Notes: generated by a model from the sequence alone, not told the origin. Positions 1 through 11,324 are shown, counted from the first letter of the stretch. The stretch is 64,000 nucleotides of DNA from Prorocentrum cordatum (GCA_963575745.1 CAUYUJ010019348.1:671728-735727); one strand, 5' to 3'. Numbers and translations are program-made.

Positions 1-99
1 CCTCGACTATCACCTTTGCCCCTCAATATGGGCTTTGGGGGGAAGAGCTTGAGCCAGAAACCAAGATACGGCACACTCGTCAGTTGGCTGTTCTCCTGC

Positions 100-265
100 T
101 CATTTTCTTTTTTCTTCCCCAAGTGTTCCCCCAAGAGTTTCCACAACAGCTGGGGGAACACATGCTCCAATACCCTGGCCAAACTTTACCACGCGGTTTG
201 GCCACACAGGCGTCTTCCAAAGGCAGGGGGCAGCGGTGGTTCGCCGCAGGCGTCGCCGATAAATC
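100..265. repeat. Dispersed satellite body, copy 1 (family E)
   Basis: About 160 bp that recurs in diverged form near 3531-3700, 36395-36545, 37725-37890, 38195-38360 and 59385-59545. Shared landmarks are TTCCACAACNGCTGGGG, a stretch containing TTGGCC and CGGCCACA, and a short hairpin GGCGG-TGATT-CGCCGC close to the right end. In the other copies a pyrimidine tract and arrays of CCCAAGATGGCC-like units lie to the left. Both strands are open in places, but the frames differ between copies, so a repeat is preferred over a gene family. Confidence 0.6.
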
Positions 266-989
266 CGCAACATCACCAACAACTTCTAGAACCCCGCTCA
301 AACCTCGCACACCCAGCTCGTTCTCTCCCTCCTCCCTCTGCTCCCTCGCTAGGATGGACCCTCCGCTTGCGCAACTCGCCTTCTTGATTGCAGCAGCTTC
401 AAAGCCAGCCATGCTGAAGCCCAAACGAGCAGCAGCCGATCCATGTACCCCCTTCCTCCAAGATGCACGAATTGGGCGGGGGTCATGCTGAGCACAAGGC
501 TCCGTCCAGCCACCAACCGCACAAACTCTGTCTGTAGCGTTCGAACCCTGACTGAAAGAGAAGCCAAGGCAACTCTCGTTCTCTGGTGGGCCAGCGCGCT
601 GGCTGGAGGGGAAGGGTCCATAGCTTGGCGAGTCTCAGCACAGCTTCCCACGCGTACCTTCCACATGTAGCGTACGTCAAAACTTGGCAACTCTTAGACG
701 GTGCAAGCGAGCGTTCTCACATCAGCAGCCAAGTAGCAGCCTACTGCAGACTCTGTCCCTGAAGTGCCGCTGGGGGAGACAACTCCGGAGGGGAATTTCA
801 GAGTGAGGATGCACCGGGTGCTGAGCCTAGACTTGTCTGTCCACCGTAGTCGGGCGAAGAAGGGTAAGAGGAGGAGGAAGAGGAGGAGGATCAATGAGTA
901 CACTACAGAACCTTACCCAATCCGTCGCCGAGCGTATCATCTGAAACCTAGTGCTGATATTCCGATCCTGAACGCTGATGCTTTCCGCC
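266..989. other. No recognisable gene
   Basis: Only short overlapping open frames on both strands, none with a recognisable domain. A purine-rich patch lies at 855-890. Nothing else could be supported. Confidence 0.5.
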
Positions 990-1182
990 TGGTGACTCGG
1001 GGGCGCGCAAACATGGATTAGCGACCCATGGATTTGGCGCGCGGTCGCCAAATCCATGGATCGGGGGAATTGCCCTCCCCACAATGCGGCCGGCGGCGAC
1101 GGAAACCCGCGACTTCCTGGGAAACGGGACCCGTCGCTATTCCACGCCCCCTTAATCCATGTTTGCGATCGCCTGAGTGACT
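990..1182. repeat. Nested inverted repeat (fold-back / MITE-like)
   Basis: The outer arms both contain GCAAACATGGATTA (left near 1005-1020, right as its reverse complement near 1150-1165) and align imperfectly for about 27 bp. Inside is a perfect 14-bp inverted repeat, left arm 1026-1039 (CCATGGATTTGGCG), 6-nt loop, right arm 1046-1059. No transposase frame lies inside. A non-autonomous fold-back element is the simplest reading; no target duplication could be fixed. Confidence 0.55.
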
Positions 1183-2940
1183 CTCTGGGCAATCAAGGCC
1201 CTTCAACGAAGGCTCCCCCGAACCTCAAGAAGCCCCCCCAAACCTCCAAAATATCCCCGCCCGCGACCGCTGGAGGGGGGTCGGCGACCCTGCGCCTTCG
1301 ACCCCTCCCCTCCCTCTCCCGCCCCGAGCGGTGCCCCAAAGCCCACCTCTCTCTCCCGCATCCGTCTTCCCAAATCTTCTCTCCTCCCTTCCTCCCTCCC
1401 TCTCCTCTCCTGGAAATCCTGGGACCACCATACCCCGTTCCATAGGAACCGCAAGGACAGGAATCTTGAAGAAGGAAAGACGACATGAGCACAAACTTTC
1501 GGCGCTCGATCTGCGCTGGGCCCCCCTGACGGCGCCTCAAGCGCCGCCCCTGGAGCAGCGATACAGGAGGGGCACTGGCCCAGCGGGGGGAACCATCGAC
1601 CTGGATCGGCGATACATCGCCGTTAGATCGGCGACAGGCCCCCGATAGCGGATCCGCAACGTCCAGGGCGAGGTGGGGATATCGCACCCGATCAGCGATT
1701 CATGGGCGAATGGATGGGACGCACAAGTACATACTAGTTCAGTGTGTCCTCCTTAGAGGCGTGCGTCCGACCCGAACATATAATAGTACAACCATATTGT
1801 AGTATATGTCTTCCCGAGCGGTATGGCCAGAAATCGCCCGCCACGAAGCATACAATAAGCAAACGCGTTCCACTACTCGCAAAGTGCCTACTCGCAAACG
1901 GTGATATACCATAAGACTTTTCGGCGCGCGCGTCGCCCCCCTTAGGGGGGGGAGGGGGGACTACGCACACATAGTATCAGTATGTTGGGGTGACGCCGAA
2001 TTGGGGGGGTCCATGCATCCATCTCCGAGCCCATACCCCCTTGCAGCAACGTTGCCCCTGACCTCTCATTGGCTGCAAGCGGAGCTCCTCTGCGCACCGT
2101 CCCCCCACTCCCCACGTGGAGGAGCAACAAAACCGCCGCCCACGAGCCGAGGCTGCCGCTACGCAGGGGCCGGCGCGCCCCCGGCAAAAGGCAGAGTCGA
2201 GGTTGATTGGAGAGGAGACGCGAGAGGACACACGACCCTTCCGAGGGCCACCTTGCCACAGGAATGAAGTGGGCATGGGTCGCGAAGCACAGGATACCGG
2301 GGTACCCTGAAATTTGGCGGGGTCGGCCAACTAACCAACCTGGACTGCAGGAGGGCCCTGGCGGGAGAGAAGCCCGTCGGCCTGCCCCGTGGTAGCCCGA
2401 CGGGCTCATGTAGGCCGCGCCGAGGAGGTTCTCCGGCGGCGGCGTCAGAGACATCGACATCGACATCGACGTCGTCGTCGTCGAGGGGTAGGGGATGTGG
2501 TAGGCGGAGGAGGGGAGCAGGGGGGAGGAGGGGAGGAAGGAGGAGCAGGAAGGGGAGGAGGACCAGGCGGAGGAGGGGCACGAGGCGGGAGAGAAGGTAC
2601 GACGAGTGAGAGGGGAAGGATGGGAAGTGGCAGGAGAGGCAAAAGAAGCCTCCTCCTCCTCCTCTCCCCCTGGGGCTTCTTCCTAGCGCGCCGGCCACCC
2701 GGAAGGCTTACCCAGAGGTGGCTGCAAACGCTTTTCCCGCTCCTTCAACTGCGCGCGCTGCAGGCTGGCAGGGTCGGACCCCGCAAAGACGATTTGCACG
2801 CTCGACCAGGTTGGCCTCCCGCGGCGGCAGCGACGGCACCTTCCGACCGCCGTCCGCCTGCGGGAACCCCACGAAGTTCATATGGCCCAAGATGGCCTCC
2901 ACGGCTGCCCAATAGCGTCCAAACTGCTTCCAAGTTTGCC
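1183..2940. other. GC-rich, low-complexity, no gene seen
   Basis: Contains a C/T-rich tract (about 1240-1430), a GACATC/GTC trinucleotide run (about 2446-2480) and a GA-rich tract (about 2490-2640). The long frames here are compositional (Pro/Arg/Gly-rich) and overlap on opposite strands, so none is called. Confidence 0.5.
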
Positions 2941-3700
2941 TAAGAAGCCTCTTAGACGGCCCAAGATGGTCTCAAGATGACGGCAGACGGCTCAAGAGGC
3001 CCACAAGAGGCCTCAAAGGCGGCCCAAGAGGCCTCCAAGAGGTCTCCCAGGAAGGCTCGAAGAGGTCAAAATCAATGATTTTCAATTGGTTTTGAAGGAT
3101 TTGGGAATTTGCTTTTTCGGCCTTCCGACGGCCCGAGATGGCCCAAGAGCTCCCCAAGATCGCCCAGGAGGCCTCCAAGATGGCTCCAGAACGGCCCAAG
3201 AGGCCCCCAAGACGGCCCCAAGCGTGCCCCGAGAGGCCCCCAAAACGCCCAAGATGGCCTCCAAGACGGCCCTCGAGCACCCCAAGAGGGCCCCAAATCG
3301 GCGCAGAGAAGCCCCCAAAGGCCTCCAAGAGGCCCAAGGAAGAGGCCTCCAAAATGCCTCCAAGAGACTCCCAGGAAACTCCCGGGAGGCCCCAAGAATG
3401 CCCCCAGAGGCTCCCAAGATGCATCCTCTTCCTCCTCCTCCTCCTCCTCCTCCTCCTCCTCCACCTCCCCCTCCTTCTCCTCTTCCTCCACCTTCTCCTC
3501 CTCCTCCTCCTCCTCCCATCTTTCCCGCCACCCTCCCCCAAATGTTCCCTTTCCCCGCAAGGTTTCCACAACGGTTTGGGGAACACACGATCAGATAGCT
3601 TGGCTGAGCTCTGGCCATAACGTTCGGCCACATGGGCGATTGCAAAAGGCAGGGGGCGGCGGTGATTCGCCGTAAGCGTCGTCAATGTGCCGCCCTGCCA
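2941..3700. repeat. Satellite unit: CCCAAGATGGCC array, pyrimidine tract, family E copy 2
   Basis: From 2941 to 3420 degenerate units of the type CCCAAGATGGCCTCCAAGA are repeated many times. At 3421-3530 a (TCC)n tract follows, then the conserved family E body at 3531-3700. On the minus strand the array reads as Gly/Leu/Trp-rich peptide repeats, an effect of the unit. The same three-part order is seen at 36160-36545, 37465-37890 and 37975-38360, and without a clear pyrimidine tract at 58970-59545. Confidence 0.65.
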
Positions 3701-4052
3701 CTCTGGTGCACGACGTGCTAAGCACTAAGCATTTTTCGGGGTACCCTTGAAATTTCTAGTGGGCCTTCGGCCCATACCGCCGGCCACCTGGAAGGACGCG
3801 GAGGGACGCGTAAAGACTTGAACGTCCTAAACGAATCGCCCCAAGACGGCTAAGATGGCTCAAGCTGGCCGCTCAGATGCCGACGAGACGGCAAAAAGGC
3901 CTCGAAGACGGTCCCAAGACTTTTCCACTCCAACACGGGCCGAGATGATCCCAAGATGGCCCAAGATGGCCTCAAGATCGCCAAAAATGGTCCAGGAGGC
4001 CTCCAAGAAGGCCCAAGAGGCCTCCACGAAAACTTCGAAGAATACTAAGGCA
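3701..4052. other. Left flank of copia-A
   Basis: Continues with CCCAAGATGG-type units up to about 4030 and a GGGCC-TTC-GGCCC palindrome near 3763. The copia-A LTR begins at 4053. The five bases before it are AGGCA; the right flank of the element begins with GGCC, so a target duplication is only suggestive. Confidence 0.5.
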
Positions 4053-4276
4053 AGCTTGAAGGGGGCTGGAAGGCCCAGCCAACAGCTTCGCCTCAGGCGA
4101 AGCCAAGCTCCCGCTCTGTTGTACCGTAGTAACGATAGTCCCGATATGAGAAGAGATGCCATCTCAAGCAATAGAAAGATCCTTTTGGTCTCGATAGCGA
4201 TTGTGTGCCTAGCAGTGAGGCACAGCCATATTTGGGCGGCCGGCCACTCCTCACGTCCATCTGCTTGCTTTAGAAG
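4053..4276 (-). repeat. copia-A 3' LTR
   Basis: Aligns with 35803-36070 over about 195 bp with roughly 14 differences, then lacks a segment of about 36 bp that carries the GGCTCAAG-loop stem present in the 5' LTR. The ends follow the copia-B LTR pattern: the + strand begins AG and the far end is TTTAGAAG. Neither end has the usual TG...CA termini. Confidence 0.75.
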
Positions 4277-4476
4277 CGGGGGGGGAGGGAGACGAAGTGT
4301 GAGCCCGTGGCCCCTAGACAGCAGGCATATCAGCCAGCATACACAAGGACAGAAAAGGAACCGAGTTAAAACAAGTGGGCCCGCTAGCAAGTTGCCTCGC
4401 ATGTACGTGACGTACTCATCAGGCGGCGTCAGAACTTGATGCCTGGCCGGCCCGATATGAAGTATCTCTCTTCAGG
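4277..4476 (-). other. copia-A 3' untranslated region with polypyrimidine tract
   Basis: In sense orientation the bases next to the LTR (4277-4294) are a C/T tract, where a purine-rich plus-strand primer would normally lie. Copia-B has the same kind of tract at the same place (19883-19900). One 14-nt GNRA-type hairpin lies at 4387-4400 (sense GCGAG-GCAA-CTTGC), outside any coding sequence. Confidence 0.55.
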
Positions 4477-5184
4477 TCATGTTTGGAGGCTTGTATACCT
4501 CCCATGACTTGCAGGAGCATTTCTCTGTCGAATCTTCCTTCGGCGTGGCCATCCGCAGTCATATCGCGGGTGTCGCACCACTGAATGCTGTGCACGATTC
4601 CACGCTACATCAATCATATGTCGTATCCAACTGATGTGTCCTAAAAGGGCACGCGCAGTCGGCTTCTTCAAGTCTTTGCTTGACAAGGACTTACAAACAT
4701 ACTCAGCACCGATTGGCAAAATGACCTTGATGCTCAGGCCACCCAACTCATGTACATCTTTCAACTGAGTGGGCGCGAGCGGCCCCACGTGGAGCTCGTG
4801 TAGAGTCACAATCGTGGGATAACAGTCCTCCAAATTATGGGCTGCTGCCAGTGTCTCTGCTGAATAGCTCGAGCGGGCCTGCAGACGGTGAGACTTGCAA
4901 TGCGCATCAATCAAGTGAAGGGCAGGTTTACCGGATGACGTGCTTCTACGTCGTAGCAGGTTTGCCCCGCGAATACCATAGCCTTTGACGTCGTCATCGG
5001 CGTCTCCACTCAGGCGTCGATATTCTGAGGCGCTATGTAGGTCGACGTCGCCCGTAGGATTCGTCGCCTGGTAGACGATCTTCTTCGGGCAGGCCTGTAG
5101 CTTTCTGGTGATCGCGTTCAGTCGTCGCACTTGAATGTCGGTCGGTTCTTGGACGCGCTGTAGAGATGCAACATGCTCCATCAA
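4477..5184 (-). pseudogene. copia-A RNase H domain
   Basis: About 235 residues matching the copia-B RNase H throughout. It has the copia-type blocks S-S-Y-S-A-E-T-L-A-A-A and I-G-A-E-Y-V-C-K-S-L-S-S-K-D-L, and the C-terminal part degrades relative to copia-B. RNase H would degrade the RNA of the RNA:DNA hybrid during reverse transcription. It lies in the same frame as the RT and is separated from it by an in-frame TAG at 5191-5193. Copia-B has a TAA at the same codon. Probably inactive, given the other lesions in the element. Confidence 0.75.
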
Positions 5185-5190
5185 CCACGC

Positions 5191-6195
5191 CTAAGTGATT
5201 AGTGCATATGCCAGCGCACCCCTGAGGCTGACGAACATGTCTGCCGCCATCTTGGTTGCCCGAGCGTCAGCGTCGGCGCCAGTTAGTTCGGGATGTTGTA
5301 TGGGGCGGAACTGTCTGATATATTCATCTTGATCCAAAATGACATTGCCGTCCCCGTCCTTCGTGTATCTCACAGCACAATTGGTATACGTGTGCTAGTT
5401 GATTTTGCACTTACAAAAAGTATCTTCAATGCATTTGACATTTTTTTGTCTATGGTGTTTTCCGGCCATATTGATGTCATCAACGTGCTTCGCCGTGAAC
5501 AAATTGTTGCTCGTCTCGAACTCCTCGTCGTAGGACGTGGGTCGGAGACCGCATCCACTGGTGGTCCTCCTGAGCTTAAGTGAGAGAGCCCGTGGAGCGT
5601 CTTCGGTGCCTGTGCCTGATTTCAAGCACTGTAGACAGTGCTTTGACTCGTCGTAGTGCTCGAATCCTGGGAGAGTTCGGAGCGCTGTGGCCGATCCAGG
5701 CGGCAAAGTAAAACACACCACACGTTCATTTTCACCAGTAGCCTCAGCAAGTTCCCGATAGGTCAATCCCTTCAGGAAGGCCATGTTGATGTCGAAGGAA
5801 GCAATGGTCCACTGCTTCTTGCGCGCTGCCGTGCTTGCGAGCAACCTCTGGCTTGACCGTCTCTCAGTTCCCGAAAATGTTTCTACGTCGAAGGCTTCAA
5901 AATCCATGAAACCTCGGAGAACCAAGCGTAGTCGGATGGTACGTTCCATCTCGCCCTTCTCGTTCTTCACGAACTTCCATGCGTTCACGTATCTCGAGGA
6001 CATGATGTTCGACTATTTTGCTAACTCCTGCGTCTTAAACCATTTTCTGTCGAACCATGCCTGGAGTTCAGTGTAGAGGGCCTTCGATATTTTACCGGGA
6101 TTCGCCTGAATGTCAACTTCAGTGAAGAGGTCGTCTTCCTTGACGACCACAGCTCGCTTTGCAGCGGCGGCTACGTATACCCGCATAGTGGTCAC
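5191..6195 (-). pseudogene. copia-A reverse transcriptase
   Basis: One continuous frame apart from TAG codons at 5395-5397 and 6013-6015; copia-B has Lys and Ala codons there. The RT core is recognisable by R-L-V-L-R-G-F-M-D, D-I-N-M-A-F-L-K-G-L, V-V-C-F-T-L-P-P-G and the catalytic box K-H-V-D-D-I-N. Copia RTs usually have YVDD; His at the first position is shared with copia-B, so it is a lineage trait and not damage. Distal finger and thumb blocks follow (Y-T-N-C-A-V-R-Y, H-P-E-L-T-G). The enzyme would copy the element RNA inside virus-like particles. Confidence 0.8.
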
Positions 6196-6408
6196 CCGGC
6201 CGGCATCTTATATCATGTGTTGTTGCTCGGACAAGACTACCTTCGACGCTTCTGCCGTAAAGCATAGTTCGACATATCGACCATTTTCGTCTGAGTCGAG
6301 TCCGTAGCTGTCGTCTTCGACCATGGTGCACACATGGGGGCGTAGTACGTCTCCTCGGTGTCGGAGTCGCGAGTGCGCCCCCACTTCGGCAGGTGTCCCC
6401 GCTGTTCA
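6196..6408 (-). pseudogene. copia-A integrase-RT linker remnant
   Basis: In one frame it reads Y-Y-A-P-M-C and M-V-D-M-S-N-Y, which corresponds loosely to the acidic linker of copia-B at 21901-22365. The segment leads into the RT frame. No known domain is visible. Confidence 0.4.
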
Positions 6409-8738
6409 TCAGCTACAGTGATCAGCACACTTTGATCTGGAAATGTGTGTAGGCATGGCGAACAGGTCCTCTGGTGGAGTTGCCTCAAACAGTTCCCTTT
6501 CCTCTTGTAGTTCTGCATGCCACACCTCCATAACATGCGACTCAAGATCAGCCTCTGATTCTTCGTAGATCGTAGAGAGCCGTCCGTCATCATGTGATGG
6601 TTCGGCTTCTGAGGCTTCTCTTGTGGTTCCACCCGCTGTCTGTGTATCTGCCAATTCCTCAAATTCTGACATGTCCTGATCAAAACCTGCCTGAGGTTTA
6701 GTGGACTTCAAGCATTTGATAATTCGTGAAAATGCTGATCCAATTCTGTCGTGTGTATTCAGAGCAGTACATTCTACTTCATAATAATGAAATCCTGGAT
6801 CCACGTCGTTGTCATAATGGACCAATGCGCAGCTGTCGGCATAAGTAACCGGAGGCAGCTCAGGGATACCCATGGCTAGCCTGACAGGAACGACATTCTC
6901 AATGCGAAAGAAATTTCTAACAAGGTACTGTAGAGCCAAGTGTACCTTAGGAGATACACGGCTTGCGGTCGTCATCTGAAGCGCCCCTTGCTTGGTCGGC
7001 ACATAGCCAAAGGTCAAAGCAGGTCTCCCCGCTGATAGGCTGGCTACGACACTGTGCGTAGTGCAGTGCTGTCGGAGCCAATCTCTTGGGCTATGAGTGC
7101 TTCAATGTTTGACAGATGCCTTGCCTCGCCGTATTGTACTTGAACGTCTCGATTGCCCACTCGGATGATGACCTGACCCCTTTTCGGGATCATTCTTTCC
7201 AACTGGGGAAAGGCCATTCCAGCTTCCCCAATCATCCTTCGCGGTCGTAGGGCGATGGTAATCGACAACAAGTCTCTTTCCTCATAATCGCGCTGACCAG
7301 TAATAGTCGTCTTAGTGCGTAAGGCGCGATTGGTCTTAGCTGCTGCTGTGGCCTGTGTGATAGCTTCAATACATACCCTGCGTATCGTCTGCCCACGAGA
7401 ATTGTTTCCGTCGGCTGCTCGTGGTCCAAGACAGGTAGGTCCGGAAGCATTGCTGGTTGCCGTCCAAATAGAGTTTTGCATGGAGCCACCTCGCTATGAA
7501 AGGTGAACGCGCTGGCGGCGAACAGGGCCTCGTGCAGTAGTCGGGTGAGCACAAGAGGTATATCTAACCTATGGAGTTCAGCCTCCATGGCGTCAAGAAA
7601 ACGACGTAGGATGCCATTTCTGGCCTCGATCGTTGTAGCGCGCAATCAACGCGCGCTTAGTTCAGTGCCTTTTGCCTCGGGGACTGCTTTCGCAGTGTCG
7701 TTGGTAAGGGCGCCCTCTCCATCAGAGTAGAGTACCTTTGCCGGTCCAGACTGCATCCAGCACTGATGATATGCATCCAAGGTACCGGTCATAGTCTTGT
7801 CTGGTATCTCGATCCTAGTAGCATACCGTATACAGCGATCGATAATGTGGAAGATCTTGTGTTCTTGTTTGTAAAACATCAGATCACATTCCACCTCCTC
7901 ATTGAATTTGCTAGGTAGTGCAGTAGAAAGCATAACAGTGTGCCCAGGCTTGTCCCAAGCTCTGCATTCTCGGCATGTGTCGCTGACACCTGCTCATTAG
8001 GTTGAATCTGACACTGTCCAGACCTATCTTGCTTAAGACGAATATCATCTTAGGCTCCTTCGCATGGAACCAACGTAGGTGTAACTTTCGCAACTCGCGC
8101 TTTACCACGCTGGGGTCAAGGCTTCGTACGTTTTGTAAACTGATTTGTACATCGAACCGTGACCAGTCTGGTAGTCGTGGTCGTGCAGCAAGGTTCCCCG
8201 CCGGTGGTGGCGGAGGTGCTTCTCCACCTTGTTGTCGACCACGTCTGACTCTAACCTGTGGTAGCCGGAGATGGCCATCCGAACCACCAGCTCTACTCGT
8301 GGCAGGTCGCCCTGCAGCGGGCTCAGCTGCATGTCTTCCATCAATAATGTCGTGGCAGCTTGCGCTTGCGGTAGGTCCAGCTCCAGAGCCGGGTCTCGGT
8401 GCTCTCAGCCGCGTAAATGGTGATGCTGGTGGCGCCTCGGGTGGCGGTGCTGCTAACTCAGCAGGATCTGGTGGTGCAGGTCCTGCTGCCGGCTCGGCGG
8501 GAACCGGCGGTGTTTGTCCATGATTGTCGGGCAACTTCCAAGGCGCGGCAAACTTGCATTTGCCGGGTGCGAGTGCGCGCCCAGGCGTGTTCTTCCCGTA
8601 GTTCTTCTTAGAGCTCGGACATTCCCAATGGCAGTCACCCTTATCGCACCACCTGCAACGTCTCGGATCTTTATCATGAGAGGGAGAACGCATGTTAACG
8701 TCATCCGCGCATGCAGGACAAACGAGCCCTCCCGATGG
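6409..8738 (-). pseudogene. copia-A integrase, frameshifted, plus C-terminal linker
   Basis: Starts with a Cys/His cluster (C-P-A-C near 8730, C-R-W-C, C-H-W-E-C) equivalent to the N-terminal zinc cluster of copia-B integrase. The zinc-binding H-x3-H lies at about 8070. Catalytic-core blocks D-L-M-F, Y-S-D-G-E-G-A-L and I-E-A-R-N-G-I-L (D, D, E) are visible, but a frameshift separates the last from the first two near 7650. The C-terminal part (6409-7017, F-G-Y-V-P...L-A-L-Q-Y-L-V-R-N) is intact and ends in a frameshift near 6420. Hairpins of the GNRA family lie at 7019-7032, 8188-8201 and 8302-8315. Integrase would insert the cDNA into the genome. Confidence 0.75.
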
Positions 8739-8744
8739 TGGTCT

Positions 8745-8928
8745 CTAGGAGACCACGCGCGAACCCTACCCCTACCCCCCGCGGCTTCTGAAGGGGAAGG
8801 TGGGGTTCACTTCGTTCGGGTGCTCTCGAGCGAAGTGAACCCCGCCCTCCCCCTCAGAAATCGCGCGTGCGTGTGTGTATGTGCGTGTGTGGGGGGGGCA
8901 GGGGCGGGGTTCGCACGCGGCCCCCTAG
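8745..8928. repeat. Fold-back element inside copia-A
   Basis: Imperfect inverted repeat with arms of about 75-80 bp starting and ending at CTAG. The central 13-bp arms (GGGGTTCACTTCG and its complement) are perfect around a 16-nt loop; outward, the arms align as CGCGGCTTCTGA / CGCGATTTCTGA and GCGCGAACCCTACCCC / GCGTGCGAACCCCGCCCC. The right arm has gained a GT/GTGC microsatellite. It separates the end of the methyltransferase-like gene from the integrase; copia-B has only about 40 bp there, so this is an insertion into copia-A. Confidence 0.65.
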
Positions 8929-9721
8929 CGTCGTAATCGAGCCATCAGGTTGTCGAGGGAGACTCGGGTCATCCACATCGCATCCCCTTGCGTAATGGAC
9001 CAAAGCGGTGGGCGAATGCGGGTAGCCATGAAAAGGATCGCGAGTTACCTGGAAGAGGTCGTGTGCGACCTGAACAGCCTCGACGAAGAGTGACTGCATC
9101 TTCGAAGTATATTGTGCAGCCATGGACAGTTCCTTGTTACATACCGACGCGAATTGATACTGGCCAGTACATCGCTTCCGTTCAAAAAAGGGTGGATAAA
9201 ATACGATGGTCGGTCATGATACCGGTCGGCTTTCGTATCAGTACCCCATGGGAGTCACGTGAGCCAGTAGTGCATTGACCAATGTTCACCTTGCAAGTGC
9301 CCTTGCTTTTGGCCAACGTAGTCCATGGTGGTATCTGATCTACCCAAGTCCCCACTGGTTGTTCTCGTAAGTAGAATCGTCGAATATCATTTTGACGTAC
9401 AGCCACTTTCCCACATAATTTGAAATGTGGCACGTCGTACTTATGATGTGCATGCCAGGTGTCATAGTTATCCTTGGCACTGGCATAGGAAGGTAAAACA
9501 GTTGTTCTGCAGTTGGGCTGCAGTATGACAACCTTGACGAAACAAACGTCTAGATAATGCATCACTGCATCCTGGGCATCCTTGCTGACAAGGTCAACGA
9601 AGGCGCGTTTGCCGAGGTTTCCCCCTGAAGACAGACCTCGGCTGAATGCTAGTTGGGAGATGCCTCCACTTCCTACGCACAATTCTAACATTTCTACCTT
9701 GTTGCGTCGTCCGTAGCACAA
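8929..9721 (-). pseudogene. copia-A methyltransferase-like protein, second part
   Basis: Begins in frame as M-L-E-L-C-V-G-S-G-G-I-S, a motif-I-like nucleotide/SAM-binding turn, followed by S-R-G-L-S-S-G-G and V-D-L. A second half has R-E-Q-P-V-G-T-W-V, a G-Q-C-T-T-G block and R-K-P-T-G-I. From memory, this pairing of blocks (E-x-P-x-x-W, Q-C-x-x-G, K-P-T) recurs in proteins of dinoflagellate copia-like elements; its activity is not established. Copia-B has the same protein at 24617-25374. The frame is lost at about 9182 and recovers at 9123 down to the fold-back insertion. Confidence 0.45.
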
Positions 9722-9729
9722 GGTGGGGA

Positions 9730-11290
9730 TCAGGAGAATACGTCTGCATAGGATTCAGCAGGTTGCCCCGCAAGTAGCGTGATGAAGGTCTCCTCTCCAT
9801 CGTCGCAATCCGTGTCGGAGTCCAGAGGTACGTCGGTGTAGTGCGTACTACATCCGTGTCCTTTCAGGTCGTCTCCACAGTCGTCGTTGCCTTCTTCGAC
9901 TATTTGGGGTATCTTGCGTGGTTTGATGCCAGCTTCTTTGTCTGCTTTATGTATTTTGTTGCATAATTCTGGCATCGGTTGGTAGTGCTGTCTGTTTCTC
10001 TGTCTCAGGTGAGCGAAGTGTCGGAAATTCGGGAATGGAGGGGACCACGCGGCCGCGCTGAATCGAAGGGGGAGGGGGACGATCATCGTCGATGATCGCC
10101 ACTCGCCTTGAGCGTGGACGTGAGCTGCCAGCTCCCAAGAGAGTCGGTTCCGGCTGCTCCCAGTACAAGCGGGTACGGATGTTGGTAACACCATTGGGTA
10201 ATGGTGCGTTGGAGTTGTGCCCGATAGGCTGGTCCTGGATCTTGATGTCTTGGATGATCGCGTTGTCGTCCAGCTTCATCGTCACCCGTCTAACAACATG
10301 GTCCCACTCGGGACCATTCTTAGGAGACTGAACGTACGTTCGAGCTCCTCTATCACTTCGAGTATGGATACTGAGATGTACAGCACTTGTGTGATTTCTT
10401 TGCTTTTTATGTAGATCTATTTGATCCATTAGCCTTGCGGCCATGATCGCTAGCGTCTTGTTGCGCCATTCGGCCTTCTGAGCACCTTGTCCATACCAAT
10501 CTAGAATATGCTCAATAGGTTCTGCAGGATTCCCTGCTACGTTGCATGCGCATCACCATAGGTTGGTCGGGATGCGCGTGCACGCAGTCGCCACTTGCAG
10601 ATATGATCCACTGGGCAACGTGTTAGCGCGGTCGTACTTGCGGCCGAAGTGGCAGAAACGCGTACGCATGACTTGCAAATCAAGATCTTCAACAGCTTCT
10701 CGTATGGGACCTTGTTTCCAAAAGTGCCCAGGTGGTCCCACAAGTACAGTGGTCATGCGTAGTGCCCGAGCCTTGGACATCAAATTTTGGATGCGCTGGT
10801 AGTGTGGCCCTGCCCTCTTACCAGGCAGCCTCACATGCCAGCTAGCAGGTGTTGCCACCCACAACAGTTGGTGATCGCCCGAGAGTAATGCACCCAAATA
10901 CTGTGTACCAGTGGAAGTCATTACCTCTGTATGTGTAATACGGTCACACATGTATCCACGGGCTCGGAGTTCAGCGCAAGCTGTCCGTATATCCTCAATG
11001 ACAAATGCACGAGAATGATAATGATGCGACAATCCTTGTTTTTCTGCAGCGGCCACGCAGCCGGGTCCACTGGCGTTCGTGGCAGCCGCGCAGCCGGGCT
11101 TGCCACGGTCCCTGGCGCGCACTGCCGGTGCCTGAGAAAAGTATGCAGGTTCCCCCGCGTTTGCTGACAGGACCTGAGTGCGCGGCCTGTCTGAGCAAGC
11201 GCGAGTGGCCGTGGCACGCGCCTGCCCCCGTCACTCGTTCGGCGATGGGGGCGTCCAAATGCCTGTGCCATGCTGCTCTGCAGAGTCGCT
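9730..11290 (-). pseudogene. copia-A methyltransferase-like protein, first part
   Basis: Three frames together match copia-B 25378-26748. The first (10553-11122) holds A-F-V-I-E-D-I-R, V-G-P-P-G-H-F-W-K and R-F-C-H-F-G...P-S-G-S-Y-L-Q-V-A-T. The second (9947-10444) holds V-R-R-V-T and T-R-L-Y-W. The third (9730-10194) holds the acidic tail E-E-G-N-D-D-C-G-D-D-L. The C-H-F-G ... S-x-x ... T pattern resembles the Q-C-x-x-G ... K-P-T pattern of the following protein, so the two may be paired domains. Frameshifts lie near 10550 and 10190. Hairpins at 9758, 10524 and 11145. Confidence 0.4.
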
Positions 11291-11324
11291 GCTCGAAGTA
11301 AAAATATCAAACTTCTCAACGGCA

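Noticed and set aside
3072-3685. Gly/Leu/Trp-rich and Pro-rich proteins around 3.0-3.7 kb, 37.5-38.3 kb and 59 kb
   Set aside because: They follow the CCCAAGATGGCC satellite and C/T tracts on both strands and change frame between copies.
10848-10859. GGTG-GCAA-CACC hairpin in copia-A as another family member
   Set aside because: Only 4 bp of stem and no GC ends; left out of the count.
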